Shown here in pieces: positions 56,220 through 64,000 of a stretch of DNA of 64,000 nt (its first letter is position 1; each line of letters starts with the position of its first letter). Both the position numbers and the translations under genes were made by a program. Source of the DNA: Polynucleobacter sp. AP-Elch-400A-B2 (GTDB taxonomy: Bacteria; Pseudomonadota; Gammaproteobacteria; Burkholderiales; Burkholderiaceae); the NCBI RefSeq assembly GCF_018688355.1, contig NZ_CP061317.1, positions 248,001-312,000 of the forward strand, written 5' to 3'. The notes beneath the pieces were generated by a model. That model was not told where the DNA came from, did no database searches, and was given only the letters and a program-made list of their open reading frames with translations.

Positions 56220-57212
56220 TTGCTTAAAAATTTAATAATTGCTGAAATTGGTTCAGTACATGATGGGTCCTTTGGGAATGCGCTAAAGTTAATTGATTTA
56301 GCTGCTAAATGTGGAGCTAACTCCGTAAAATTTCAAACTCACATTGCAAGCGCTGAAACGGTAGTGAATGCTCCATCTCCCTCTTATTTCAATTCAGAAT
56401 CCAGATACGAGTATTTTATTAGGACCAGTTTTTCAAAGGCTCAATGGATAGAACTAAAGGCATATGCTGAAGATTTGAATTTACTCTTTCTTTCCTCACC
56501 ATTTTCTTTGGAGGCCATTGAATTACTTGAAGATATTGACATTAAGGCTTATAAGATTCCTTCGGGCGAAATTACAAATCACCCCCTCTTGGAGGAGGTT
56601 GCAAAACTTAAAAAGCCAGTACTTCTCTCCTCGGGGATGAGTAATTGGTCTGAGCTTGACGAAGCTGTATCCATCATTCAAGGCGCATGTCCTTTGGTTG
56701 TTATGCAGTGCTCATCTCAGTATCCTTGCCGAGCAAGTAACGTTGGCATTAATATAATTTCTGAAATTAGAAAGCGCTATTCTGTCCAAGTAGGTTTCTC
56801 TGATCATACATTGGGTTATGCGGCCCCAATTTCTGCTGCAGCACATGGTGCAACTGTAATAGAAAAGCATCTAACCTTTTCGCGTGGCATGTATGGTAGT
56901 GATGCCCCTCATTCCATGGAGCCGCAAGAATTTATCCTTATGGCCAAGGAAATTAGGGATGCATGGGTAATACTTGAAAACCCTGTTAATAAAAGTTCGA
57001 ATGAACAGTATCAAGAAATGAAGAATGTGTTTGAAAAAATAATCTTAGCCAAAAAAGAAATTATGGAGGGAGAGACACTTGAGTTTAATAAGCTTTCTTT
57101 TAAAAAAGCAGGTTTAGGTACCTCAGCATCTCGTTGGTCTTCGTTGGTGGGGTTAAAAGCTAAGAGAAATATTGCAACTGATGAAAAAATAATGGGGGAA
57201 GACTTTGAATAA
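56220..57212 (+). CDS. neuB: NeuB-family nonulosonic acid synthase
   Basis: Condenses PEP with a hexosamine derivative to give a nine-carbon nonulosonic acid. The barrel has IAEIGSVHDGSFGNALKLID, VKFQTH, YKIPSGEITNHPLLE, QCSSQYPC, GFSDHTLGYAAPISAAAHGATVIEKHLTF; a C-terminal SAF-like part (KKAGLGTSASRWSSLVGLKAKRNI) follows. It has 330 residues and starts at TTG 56220. Sialic acid or a close relative is the likely product because a NeuC-like gene is nearby. Confidence 0.9.
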   Translation: MLKNLIIAEIGSVHDGSFGNALKLIDLAAKCGANSVKFQTHIASAETVVNAPSPSYFNSESRYEYFIRTSFSKAQWIELKAYAEDLNLLFLSSPFSLEAIELLEDIDIKAYKIPSGEITNHPLLEEVAKLKKPVLLSSGMSNWSELDEAVSIIQGACPLVVMQCSSQYPCRASNVGINIISEIRKRYSVQVGFSDHTLGYAAPISAAAHGATVIEKHLTFSRGMYGSDAPHSMEPQEFILMAKEIRDAWVILENPVNKSSNEQYQEMKNVFEKIILAKKEIMEGETLEFNKLSFKKAGLGTSASRWSSLVGLKAKRNIATDEKIMGEDFE

Positions 57213-58101
57213 ACCCACCAATAGTCTTAAACATGATTGCAATATTTGCAGTCACCCAATAGAAGAAAAAGTATTAACAATCTTCAATCCGGATAGATTT
57301 GAATTGGCGGCTGGTATTGTTAAGGGGGAATGCGAGAGAGCCTGGTTTAAATGTGCACATTGCTCGGCTCTTTCCAATATTAGATTAGACAACAATAATG
57401 CCAAGTTAAAGAAAATAGAAAGCTCTTATTACAATATAGATTTTGGTGGTATTGATTTGATGGAGCGATTCAATAAAATCCAAAATTTACCAAGAGATAA
57501 GTCAGATAATAAAGCTAGGGTTGAGCGTATTGTTGAGTTTTTTAATAATTGGACTGCGCAACACTCAAAACTTAATTTTAATCTCCTTGATATAGGAGCA
57601 GGCCTGGGAGTATTTGCTGATGAATTTATAAAGCGACAGTTAAATTCTAATTGGTCATTAACTTTAATAGAGCCCGATTTGATGGCTGTAGATCATTTAA
57701 GGAAGTTATCTCTAAATCGGGTGAATATATTTGATGGAAGATTCGAAAATTTTCCTGATAAGCAGAAATTTGATCTTTGCACACTCAATAAAGTCCTCGA
57801 ACATATTGAATTTCCATTGAGTTTTCTAAAGGGAATTCAGAGATTTTTGGATCCAAATTTTGGCATTTTATATGTTGAGGTTCCAGATTCAGAGACAGTT
57901 AACTATCGTAAAGCCGAAGATAACATTTTGGGGTCCCTGCATCATCACCTATATGACGTGGAAAGTCTGGGTCACGTGCTAACAAGAGCAGGCTATATCC
58001 CGTTATTAATTCAACGGGTAGTAGAAAATAGCGGGAAATTATCTATAATTTCATTTTCAACGGTTAGAGCTTCTTTTGTCAGAATGGCATCAACAGAATA
58101 A
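57205..58101 (+). CDS. SAM-dependent methyltransferase with N-terminal zinc-binding motif
   Basis: A 298-residue class I methyltransferase. Two CxxC pairs (CNICSHP and CAHCSAL, residues 12-54) suggest a zinc site, and LLDIGAGLGVFADEF with DLCTLNKVLEHIEFPLSFL is the SAM fold. The placement between neuB and neuC suggests it modifies the nonulosonic acid or a sugar of the unit, but this is inference. It starts at TTG 57205, overlapping neuB by 8 bases. Confidence 0.78.
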   Translation: MNKPTNSLKHDCNICSHPIEEKVLTIFNPDRFELAAGIVKGECERAWFKCAHCSALSNIRLDNNNAKLKKIESSYYNIDFGGIDLMERFNKIQNLPRDKSDNKARVERIVEFFNNWTAQHSKLNFNLLDIGAGLGVFADEFIKRQLNSNWSLTLIEPDLMAVDHLRKLSLNRVNIFDGRFENFPDKQKFDLCTLNKVLEHIEFPLSFLKGIQRFLDPNFGILYVEVPDSETVNYRKAEDNILGSLHHHLYDVESLGHVLTRAGYIPLLIQRVVENSGKLSIISFSTVRASFVRMASTE

Positions 58102-58102
58102 T

Positions 58103-59266
58103 ATGGCAAATCATAAAAGAAAGATTTGTGTAGTCATTGGCTCTCGAGCTAATTACAGCTCAATTAAATCCGCAATGTCAGCCATTACTAATCATCCAGG
58201 ATTGAAGCTGCAAATAATAGCTATGGCTTCATCAATATTGGATAAGTATGGCAATGTTTCCGATCTTATCGAAGGCGATGGGTTTTTAATTGACGAACGA
58301 TTGCATACTCACATTGAGGGGGAGTCACCTGTAACGATGGCTATGTCAACAGGGTTGGCATTGGTTTCTTTGCCGGGGGCTTTCGAAAGATTGGCGCCTG
58401 ACATTGTTTTAACTATTGGTGATAGGTTCGAAACAATGGCTACTACGCTAGCTGCTGCTTATATGAATATTCCAATTGCTCACACAATGGGCGGAGAAGT
58501 TAGTGGGACGATTGATGAGAGCATACGCCATGCCGTTACCAAATTTGCACATATTCATTTTCCCGCTTCGAATGGTGCCAAAAAAAGGATTTTACGTTTG
58601 GGGGAGCTGCCATTACACGTTCACATGGTTGGGTGCCCTCGCATCGATCTAGTAAAGAGTATTCTCAACCAGGGGCACGCCGCATTAAAGGATGGTCTTT
58701 TTAATTTTGGCGTAGGAGGTAAGCTTAACCTGAGTGCACCATTTCTTTTGGTATCTCAACACCCGGTTACCACTGAGTATGGGTCTGGGGAAGGGCAGAT
58801 AACTCGTACATTGGAGGCGGTAAGTGAGGTTGGCATGCAGGCAATAGTTTTGTGGCCAAATTCAGATGCGGGATCAGATGATATTGCTAAGGGTATCCGA
58901 AAGTGGAGGGAGGCTGGAAAAGATGAGAATATGCACTTTTTTAAAAATCTCCCTACAGAGCTTTATATAAGCCTCATGGATAAGACATCATGCCTGATAG
59001 GTAACTCTAGTAGCGGAATCAGAGAGGGCGCATATATTGGAACCCCGGTTGTAAATATTGGATCCAGACAGAATGCTCGTGAAATGGGTCAGAATGTACT
59101 TAATGTTGATGGTGATAAAGAAAATATCATTGATGCAATTAAATTTCAAGTTAATCATGGAAAATACAATAAAGATACTATTTATGGAGATGGTGTTGCA
59201 GGTGTAAAAATTGCTGAAATATTAGCTTCAGAGACGGTCAATATACAAAAATGTATTACTTATTAA
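58103..59266 (+). CDS. neuC: Hydrolysing UDP-HexNAc 2-epimerase (NeuC-like)
   Basis: Converts UDP-GlcNAc to ManNAc plus UDP (or a related sugar). It has VVIGSRANYSSIKSAM, LTIGDRFETMATTLAAAYMNIPIAHTMGGEVSGTIDESIRHAVTKFAHIHFP, LVSQHPVTTEYG and LIGNSSSGIREGAYIGTPVVNIGSRQNAREMG, all NeuC-type. The ATG at 58103 gives 387 residues and lies one base after the methyltransferase stop. It supplies the substrate of neuB. Confidence 0.92.
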   Translation: MANHKRKICVVIGSRANYSSIKSAMSAITNHPGLKLQIIAMASSILDKYGNVSDLIEGDGFLIDERLHTHIEGESPVTMAMSTGLALVSLPGAFERLAPDIVLTIGDRFETMATTLAAAYMNIPIAHTMGGEVSGTIDESIRHAVTKFAHIHFPASNGAKKRILRLGELPLHVHMVGCPRIDLVKSILNQGHAALKDGLFNFGVGGKLNLSAPFLLVSQHPVTTEYGSGEGQITRTLEAVSEVGMQAIVLWPNSDAGSDDIAKGIRKWREAGKDENMHFFKNLPTELYISLMDKTSCLIGNSSSGIREGAYIGTPVVNIGSRQNAREMGQNVLNVDGDKENIIDAIKFQVNHGKYNKDTIYGDGVAGVKIAEILASETVNIQKCITY

Positions 59267-59279
59267 ATGGATTTGACTC

Positions 59280-59996
59280 ATTAAAACATTAGCATTAATT
59301 CCTGCCAGAGGTGGGTCAAAGGGTATTCCCCAAAAAAATATTAAAGTTTTTTCTGGGAAGCCCTTAATAGCGCACACTATTGAAACCGCTCTTCAATCGG
59401 GCTTTATTGACGATGTTTTGGTTTCAACGGATAGTCCTGAGATTGCTAAAATTTCTATTGATTATGGTGCAGAAGCACCCTTCTTGAGGCCTCAGGAAAT
59501 ATCTGGGGATAATTCGCAAATACTGGAAACAATCGTTCATGCATTAAATTTCTTAATGTGCGAAGGTAGGTGCTATTCAAGGATAGTGCTGCTGCAACCA
59601 ACGTCCCCATTAAGAACAACTCAAGACATAGATTCAGCATTGAGCATGTTTATGCTATCAGATGCATCTAGTCTAGTCAGTGTTGAATCTGTGCCTCACA
59701 AATTTAATCCAGAATCCATAATGTTTATTGAGGATGGATTGTTGATTGGTAAAGAAGGAATGCCTAGACATGGAGCTTTGAGACAAGATAAAAAAAACTA
59801 CTATGTTAGAAATGGGCCAGCTATTTTAATTTCAAAGCATTCGGTAATAAGTAGGGGTAGTCTTTATGGAGAGCATGTAATTCCATATGTTATGGATAGA
59901 GTTTCATCAATTGATATTGATGATCTGAATGATTGGTCTGACGCAGAATATCATTTCAATTTGAGAGCTAAAAAAGATGTTTTTAAAAAAACATAG
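59280..59996 (+). CDS. neuA: CMP-nonulosonic acid synthetase (NeuA-like) with no standard start codon
   Basis: Activates the nonulosonic acid with CTP. The start-proximal KTLALIPARGGSKGIPQKNI, then LLQPTSPLRTTQDID and EHVIPYVMDRVSSIDID, is NeuA-like, and from ATT 59280 the length is 238, right for the family. The frame has a TGA at 59274 just upstream, and the first standard in-frame start (TTG 59418) would remove the catalytic motif. An ATG at 59267 is in another frame and meets a TAA after five codons. Either ATT is used or a single base is mis-called or inserted near 59279. Confidence 0.82.
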   Translation: MKTLALIPARGGSKGIPQKNIKVFSGKPLIAHTIETALQSGFIDDVLVSTDSPEIAKISIDYGAEAPFLRPQEISGDNSQILETIVHALNFLMCEGRCYSRIVLLQPTSPLRTTQDIDSALSMFMLSDASSLVSVESVPHKFNPESIMFIEDGLLIGKEGMPRHGALRQDKKNYYVRNGPAILISKHSVISRGSLYGEHVIPYVMDRVSSIDIDDLNDWSDAEYHFNLRAKKDVFKKT

Positions 59997-61425
59997 AAAT
60001 GTTTTCATAGGTGGTAGGTGGATGGACAGCCAGCTCCTGTATTTGATTCCAATTGTTGACGGTTACTGCAAAGAAAAGAAAATTGATACCATCTACTTTG
60101 AAAGAAAAAATATAAAAAAAATTCAAGAAAACGAGATAATTAATTCAATACTTAAAAACTATAATGTAATTTACTGCCCTAGGGATTCATATTTCTTGTT
60201 AAGATCATTTAGAAAGCCCCTTCGGGTAGCAATATTTATCATCAAAAAAATGGCCTTGAAAAGAGCAGATTTGTTAGGGAATCAGGATTGGCATTCCTCG
60301 CAGATTGAGCATGGAATTTGGGATCTCTCAGTCAACTACAGCCCCGATGGATGTTTAAACCCTACATTTTTTAATAAATTTCGTTCAATTATCAAATCCC
60401 TTACTGCAATTGATAAGGCAGGATGGCTTTTAGAAAGCGGTACCCAGGCTGCGTTTCTTGGGCATACAGTTTATGATATGCGATCATTATTGGCTGTATT
60501 GAGGGAGCGTATTTCTGTTTTTTCTCATTCCGCATACCACATTTATCGACTTCCAAAGCTATATGATTTAAGCGCAACAAGGTTTGAAATTAATTTTTTA
60601 GAAAATGCCCTTGGTGAAATTGACGATAATGCTGTTAAGCAATATTGGGATAATCGATTAAATGGTTACTCAGCATATGAAGATGTTAACGCCGCAAGGG
60701 ATAAGCCTCCGCTAAGCTTAATAAATGTGAATGAGAATATTATTATGCTTCACATATTTCGCGACTCACCATTTAATTATATTGAACCATCAAGAATCTT
60801 TGCCGACTATATTGACTGGATAAATCATACGCTGGGAATTATTGCAAAAGCAAAGAGTAACTGGGTTATTAAATTTCATCCGAGCGCTGGACGTTGGGGG
60901 GAGAATCAGAAAGTTTGGGTAGATTCAATCTTAAGGAGGAGTAATATTTCTTTGCCCAATAATGTATCGATAGATACCGAAACTTCTAATTTTGAGATGT
61001 TGAAAAATGCAAAAAAGATTATTACTTATGCTGGAACATCTCACCTTGAGGCATCAGCTTTCGGAATAAAACCCATTGTTATCGATGGAACTACGTTAGA
61101 TGATTATTGCCCTTTTTCTGTCCATAAGCCAAAAAATATAAAAGAATACGAGGACCTAATAAATGAACCATATTCTGAATTTTTCAAACAAAAACTTGAT
61201 GTAGTAAATTTTTCTAAGCAGCTTATATATATAAGAGAAATTTATTCTAATTTAAGATCTGAAGTAGGCGGCCTTACAGTTTATCGTGGTGACATTCAGG
61301 ATGTTTTTGATAGGGACTTCGAATTAACGGCGGGAAAAGTAAAAAATCATTTGGCTTTTCTAAATAGACTTGGTGGAGAATTCGCCAAAGGATTAATGCA
61401 TACAGTTAGAAAGATTGAAGTTTAA
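59977..61425 (+). CDS. Putative glycosyltransferase following neuA
   Basis: A 482-residue protein of unrecognised family. The C-terminal half has NWVIKFHPSAGRWGEN, NNVSIDTETSNFEMLKNAKKIITYAGTSHLEASAFGIKPIVID, a pattern like capsular-polysaccharide GT-B transferases. Its start overlaps neuA by 20 bases, so translational coupling is likely. A role as nonulosonyl (sialyl-like) transferase is a guess from position. Confidence 0.5.
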   Translation: MFLKKHRNVFIGGRWMDSQLLYLIPIVDGYCKEKKIDTIYFERKNIKKIQENEIINSILKNYNVIYCPRDSYFLLRSFRKPLRVAIFIIKKMALKRADLLGNQDWHSSQIEHGIWDLSVNYSPDGCLNPTFFNKFRSIIKSLTAIDKAGWLLESGTQAAFLGHTVYDMRSLLAVLRERISVFSHSAYHIYRLPKLYDLSATRFEINFLENALGEIDDNAVKQYWDNRLNGYSAYEDVNAARDKPPLSLINVNENIIMLHIFRDSPFNYIEPSRIFADYIDWINHTLGIIAKAKSNWVIKFHPSAGRWGENQKVWVDSILRRSNISLPNNVSIDTETSNFEMLKNAKKIITYAGTSHLEASAFGIKPIVIDGTTLDDYCPFSVHKPKNIKEYEDLINEPYSEFFKQKLDVVNFSKQLIYIREIYSNLRSEVGGLTVYRGDIQDVFDRDFELTAGKVKNHLAFLNRLGGEFAKGLMHTVRKIEV

Positions 61426-61434
61426 TAATTTTTT

Positions 61435-62424
61435 ATGAAAAAGAGCGGCTTAAAAACAATTCTTGTAACTGGTGGTGGAGGTTATATTGGATCTCATGCC
61501 TGCAAGGCGCTTGCGGATGCTGGTTATTTACCAATAACATATGATAATTTTGTTTATGGGCATCAATCCGCTGTCCAGTGGGGGCCATATTACGAAGGTG
61601 ATATTTGTGATAGAAATAGTTTGGCTGAAGCTTTTGAGCTTTATCAACCAGAGGCAGTCCTTCATTTTGCAGCGTATGCTTATGTAGGTGAGTCAGTCAT
61701 AAATCCTGGAAAGTATTATCGAAACAATGTAGTAGGTTCATTAACTTTACTAGAGGTTATGCGCGATTATGGGGTAAAAAAAATCATATTTTCAAGCACC
61801 TGCGCTACATATGGACTCCCTGCATATTCGCCAATAGATGAGGTTCATTCCCAGCGCCCAATAAGTCCATATGGTGCCTCTAAGTTGATGATTGAAAGGA
61901 TTATTTCTGATTTTGAGGTGGCGCATGACATAAAGTCCATATCGTTGCGTTACTTCAATGCGGCGGGCGCTGATCCTGCTGGAAAAATTGGAGAGGACCA
62001 CAATCCTGAGACTCACTTGATTCCGCTATTATTTAATGTCGCATTGGGGAGGACTCCTGCAATAACAATATTTGGCTCTGATTACGAAACATCTGATGGG
62101 ACATGTATCCGGGATTACATTCATGTAGCTGATCTTGCTGATGCCCATCTAAAGGCACTCTTATTCCTTGAGGAAAATATGCAAAGCCAGTCCTTTAATT
62201 TAGGAGGTGGAAGAGGCTATTCTGTCATTGAGGTCATTAGAGAGGCCGAAGCAGTAATTGGAAAAAAAATACAATTCAACTTTGGCGCCAGAAGAGAAGG
62301 TGACGCCCCTATTTTAGTAGCCAACTCAAATAAGGCGAAAGAAATGCTGAGTTGGGCGCCAAATTTCCCAGAATTAAAGGATATTCTTAGAACATCATGG
62401 AAGTGGCATAGTAAAAATTTGTGA
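61435..62424 (+). CDS. galE: UDP-glucose 4-epimerase
   Basis: Interconverts UDP-glucose and UDP-galactose, possibly also the GlcNAc/GalNAc pair. It has VTGGGGYIGSHACKALADAGY, FAAYAYVGESVINPGKYYRNNV, FSSTCATYGLP with YGASKLMIERI (YxxxK) and RYFNAAGADPAGKIGE. Length 329. It starts 9 bases after the previous gene, and the next gene overlaps its stop by 4 bases. Confidence 0.95.
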   Translation: MKKSGLKTILVTGGGGYIGSHACKALADAGYLPITYDNFVYGHQSAVQWGPYYEGDICDRNSLAEAFELYQPEAVLHFAAYAYVGESVINPGKYYRNNVVGSLTLLEVMRDYGVKKIIFSSTCATYGLPAYSPIDEVHSQRPISPYGASKLMIERIISDFEVAHDIKSISLRYFNAAGADPAGKIGEDHNPETHLIPLLFNVALGRTPAITIFGSDYETSDGTCIRDYIHVADLADAHLKALLFLEENMQSQSFNLGGGRGYSVIEVIREAEAVIGKKIQFNFGARREGDAPILVANSNKAKEMLSWAPNFPELKDILRTSWKWHSKNL

Positions 62425-63659
62425 AAATATTGCATATAAATCACTCCGATACTCAGGGTGGCGCAGCACGTGCGGCCTTTCGAATTCATGATAGCTTGTT
62501 AGCAGCTGGAATAACTTCACGAATGTGGGTTAATCAATCATTTTCAGGTGATTGGACCGTGCACTCACCCCAATCTTATTGGGATCGTTTTATGATCCGC
62601 GCCAAAAGCTTCTTAGGGGCTCAAGTTCAAAAATTGCATACTACGAATAATCGAGTCCTTCATTCGTCAGCGGTGTTTAATTCACGATGGGTCTCGCTAA
62701 TAAATAACAGTGACTTTGATGTAGTTAACCTTCATTGGGTGGGTGGAGAAATGCTTTCTATAGCTGATATAGCAAACATTAAAAAACCGCTAGTTTGGAC
62801 TTTGCATGATATGTGGCCATTTTGTGGTGCGGAGCATTACACCAAGGATGATCGCTGGAAAGCTGGATATTGCCAATCAAATAGACCTGATGGTGACTCG
62901 GGGTTTGATTTGGATCGATTTGTTTGGAGGCAAAAAAAAAGGCGCTGGAATAAACCAATTCAAATTATTGCACCAAGTAAGTGGTTGGAGAAATCAGCAG
63001 CTGAAAGTAGCATTATGAATAAATGGCCCATTAAATGTGTTTCATATCCTATTAATGTTGATGTATGGCAACCTATTGAGCCTAAGCTTGCCCGTCAAAT
63101 ATTAGGTTTGCCTAGCGCTAGCCCTTTATTACTTTTTGGGGCGATGGGTGGAGGTCAAGACGAGCGCAAGGGATTTGATTTGCTTCTTGGTGCGTTGGCC
63201 CAGATCCGAGACAATTCGTCTATAAAAAATTTAGAGATTGTTGTTTTTGGTGAGCGCACCCCCAAGAATCCACCCAATTTAGGGTTTCCTGTGCGCTATA
63301 TCGGACACCTTCAAGATGAATTAAGCCTTAAAGTTCTTTATAGTGCTTGCGATGTCATGATTGTGCCTTCAAGACAGGACAATTTACCATTAACAGCGAT
63401 TGAGGCAAAGGCCTGTGGAACCCCAGTAGTTGCGTTTGATGTTGGCGGTTTGTCAGATATAATTCAGCATAAGGCGACCGGTTATCTGGCAAAAGCATTC
63501 AATATTGGGGATTTGGCTGATGGAATTTTATGGGTTTTATCTAATTCTGAGTTGATAAAGATCGGTGAAGCAGCACGAGAAAGCGTTGTTAAAGAAAATG
63601 CTTATTGTAAAATAGCCCAAGAATACATAGAAATTTATAACTCAATGCTAGCAAAATAA
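62421..63659 (+). CDS. Family 4 glycosyltransferase
   Basis: A 412-residue GT-B enzyme. It starts ILHINHSDTQGGAARAAFRIHDSLLAAG, an opening seen in many WcaC-like enzymes, and has LVWTLHDMWPFCGAEHYT. The C-terminal half carries LFGAMGGGQDERKGFDLL and the EAKACGTPVVAFDVGG nucleotide-sugar site. An A9 run (62932-62940) lies inside it. It starts at GTG 62421. Confidence 0.9.
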   Translation: MKILHINHSDTQGGAARAAFRIHDSLLAAGITSRMWVNQSFSGDWTVHSPQSYWDRFMIRAKSFLGAQVQKLHTTNNRVLHSSAVFNSRWVSLINNSDFDVVNLHWVGGEMLSIADIANIKKPLVWTLHDMWPFCGAEHYTKDDRWKAGYCQSNRPDGDSGFDLDRFVWRQKKRRWNKPIQIIAPSKWLEKSAAESSIMNKWPIKCVSYPINVDVWQPIEPKLARQILGLPSASPLLLFGAMGGGQDERKGFDLLLGALAQIRDNSSIKNLEIVVFGERTPKNPPNLGFPVRYIGHLQDELSLKVLYSACDVMIVPSRQDNLPLTAIEAKACGTPVVAFDVGGLSDIIQHKATGYLAKAFNIGDLADGILWVLSNSELIKIGEAARESVVKENAYCKIAQEYIEIYNSMLAK

Positions 63660-63663
63660 GGTC

Positions 63664-63873
63664 ATGTTGGTATCTCAACTTAAAATAAGCTTTACACAAG
63701 TGAGAGTGAATATTTTCTATAAATGTAAATCTTATTTAATTGAGCTCCACTTAAAGAAAAAACTTCCTAAGTTATTGGCATTAAATGACCAGGCAATCAA
63801 CTTTCAATTTTTAAATAAACCTAAGCTGCTTGGTGCGCGATATAAAGAGATCATGCTCAGATTAACCATTTGA
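63664..63873 (+). CDS. Small hypothetical protein
   Basis: A possible 69-residue protein, rich in Lys and Leu, beginning at ATG 63664, 4 bases after the glycosyltransferase stop. No family or signal is recognised. It may be a real small gene or the remnant of a larger one. Confidence 0.35.
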   Translation: MLVSQLKISFTQVRVNIFYKCKSYLIELHLKKKLPKLLALNDQAINFQFLNKPKLLGARYKEIMLRLTI

Positions 63874-63940
63874 TGTGCTCTTCCCCATCTAATTTGAAGT
63901 TTGCGTTAAACCAGCATTGACTAAAAATTATATTTAATAA

Positions 63941-64000
63941 ATGAATACTTACGATATTTTATGTCACGATCTTTTTCTTAAACCAAGTCGGTGGTTGATT
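63941..64000 (+). CDS. Start of a further coding sequence, truncated by the window edge
   Basis: ATG 63941 opens a frame through the end of the window (MNTYDILCHDLFLKPSRWLI). It continues past the edge. The product cannot be named from 20 residues. It follows a 67-base gap and is probably another gene of the polysaccharide locus. Confidence 0.45.
   Translation, partial: MNTYDILCHDLFLKPSRWLI

Overview
The window looks like a chromosomal segment of a free-living freshwater betaproteobacterium of the Burkholderiaceae, most like Polynucleobacter. That call rests on the protein families and gene order (ribH/ribB next to nusB, cpoB-pal-tolBARQ beside glyA-nrdR, the exbB-exbD-lpxK-ycaR-kdsB-adk row, yajQ-xerD-plsY) and on moderate GC in the core; no rRNA or database comparison was available. 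No tRNA, rRNA, CRISPR array, transposase or phage gene was recognised.

Bases 1-29254 are mostly core genome. In order they hold: undecaprenyl-pyrophosphate recycling (uppP); a UDP-xylose synthase beside a family-90 glycosyltransferase; trmB; nusB, ribH and ribB on the minus strand; a compact row of four minor pseudopilin genes; ribD and ribE; queC; the Tol-Pal envelope operon; glyA-nrdR; an LPS/envelope operon on the minus strand (exbBD, lpxK, ycaR, kdsB, adk); xseA; a small hicA-hicB-higA-like toxin-antitoxin group; murB; yajQ-xerD; plsY; a MAPEG protein; folE; a small lipoprotein; and a high-potential iron-sulfur protein that ends at a clear intrinsic terminator.

From 29781 to the right edge almost everything is on the plus strand, tightly packed and clearly more AT-rich. 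It is one large surface-polysaccharide (O-antigen or capsule) locus that runs off the window. It reads as successive modules: GDP-L-fucose synthesis (manC, gmd, fcl); an initiating phosphoglycosyltransferase with glycosyltransferases, a Wzy-like polymerase and a Wzx-like flippase; a complete CDP-tyvelose pathway (rfbF, rfbG, rfbH, an rfbS-type reductase, rfbE); a polyprenyl-phosphate sugar synthase with a GT-C-like membrane protein; a PglK-like ABC exporter; a nucleotide-sugar dehydrogenase followed by two unassigned tyvelose-epimerase-like SDR proteins; a nonulosonic-acid module (neuB-, neuC- and neuA-like genes with a methyltransferase inside); and galE with further glycosyltransferases.

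The most interesting parts are these. Two tandem SDR genes carry G9 and G8 tracts inside their coding sequence, a possible phase-variation feature, and one of them has Phe where the catalytic Tyr is expected. The neuA-like gene has no ordinary start codon. Perfect 10-bp inverted repeats sit in each of the three longest gaps inside the polysaccharide locus, one of them as two mutually exclusive hairpins. Two different exporters occur in one locus. A UDP-xylose synthase sits beside a GT90 enzyme. A PilW-like pilin lacks the prepilin leader.
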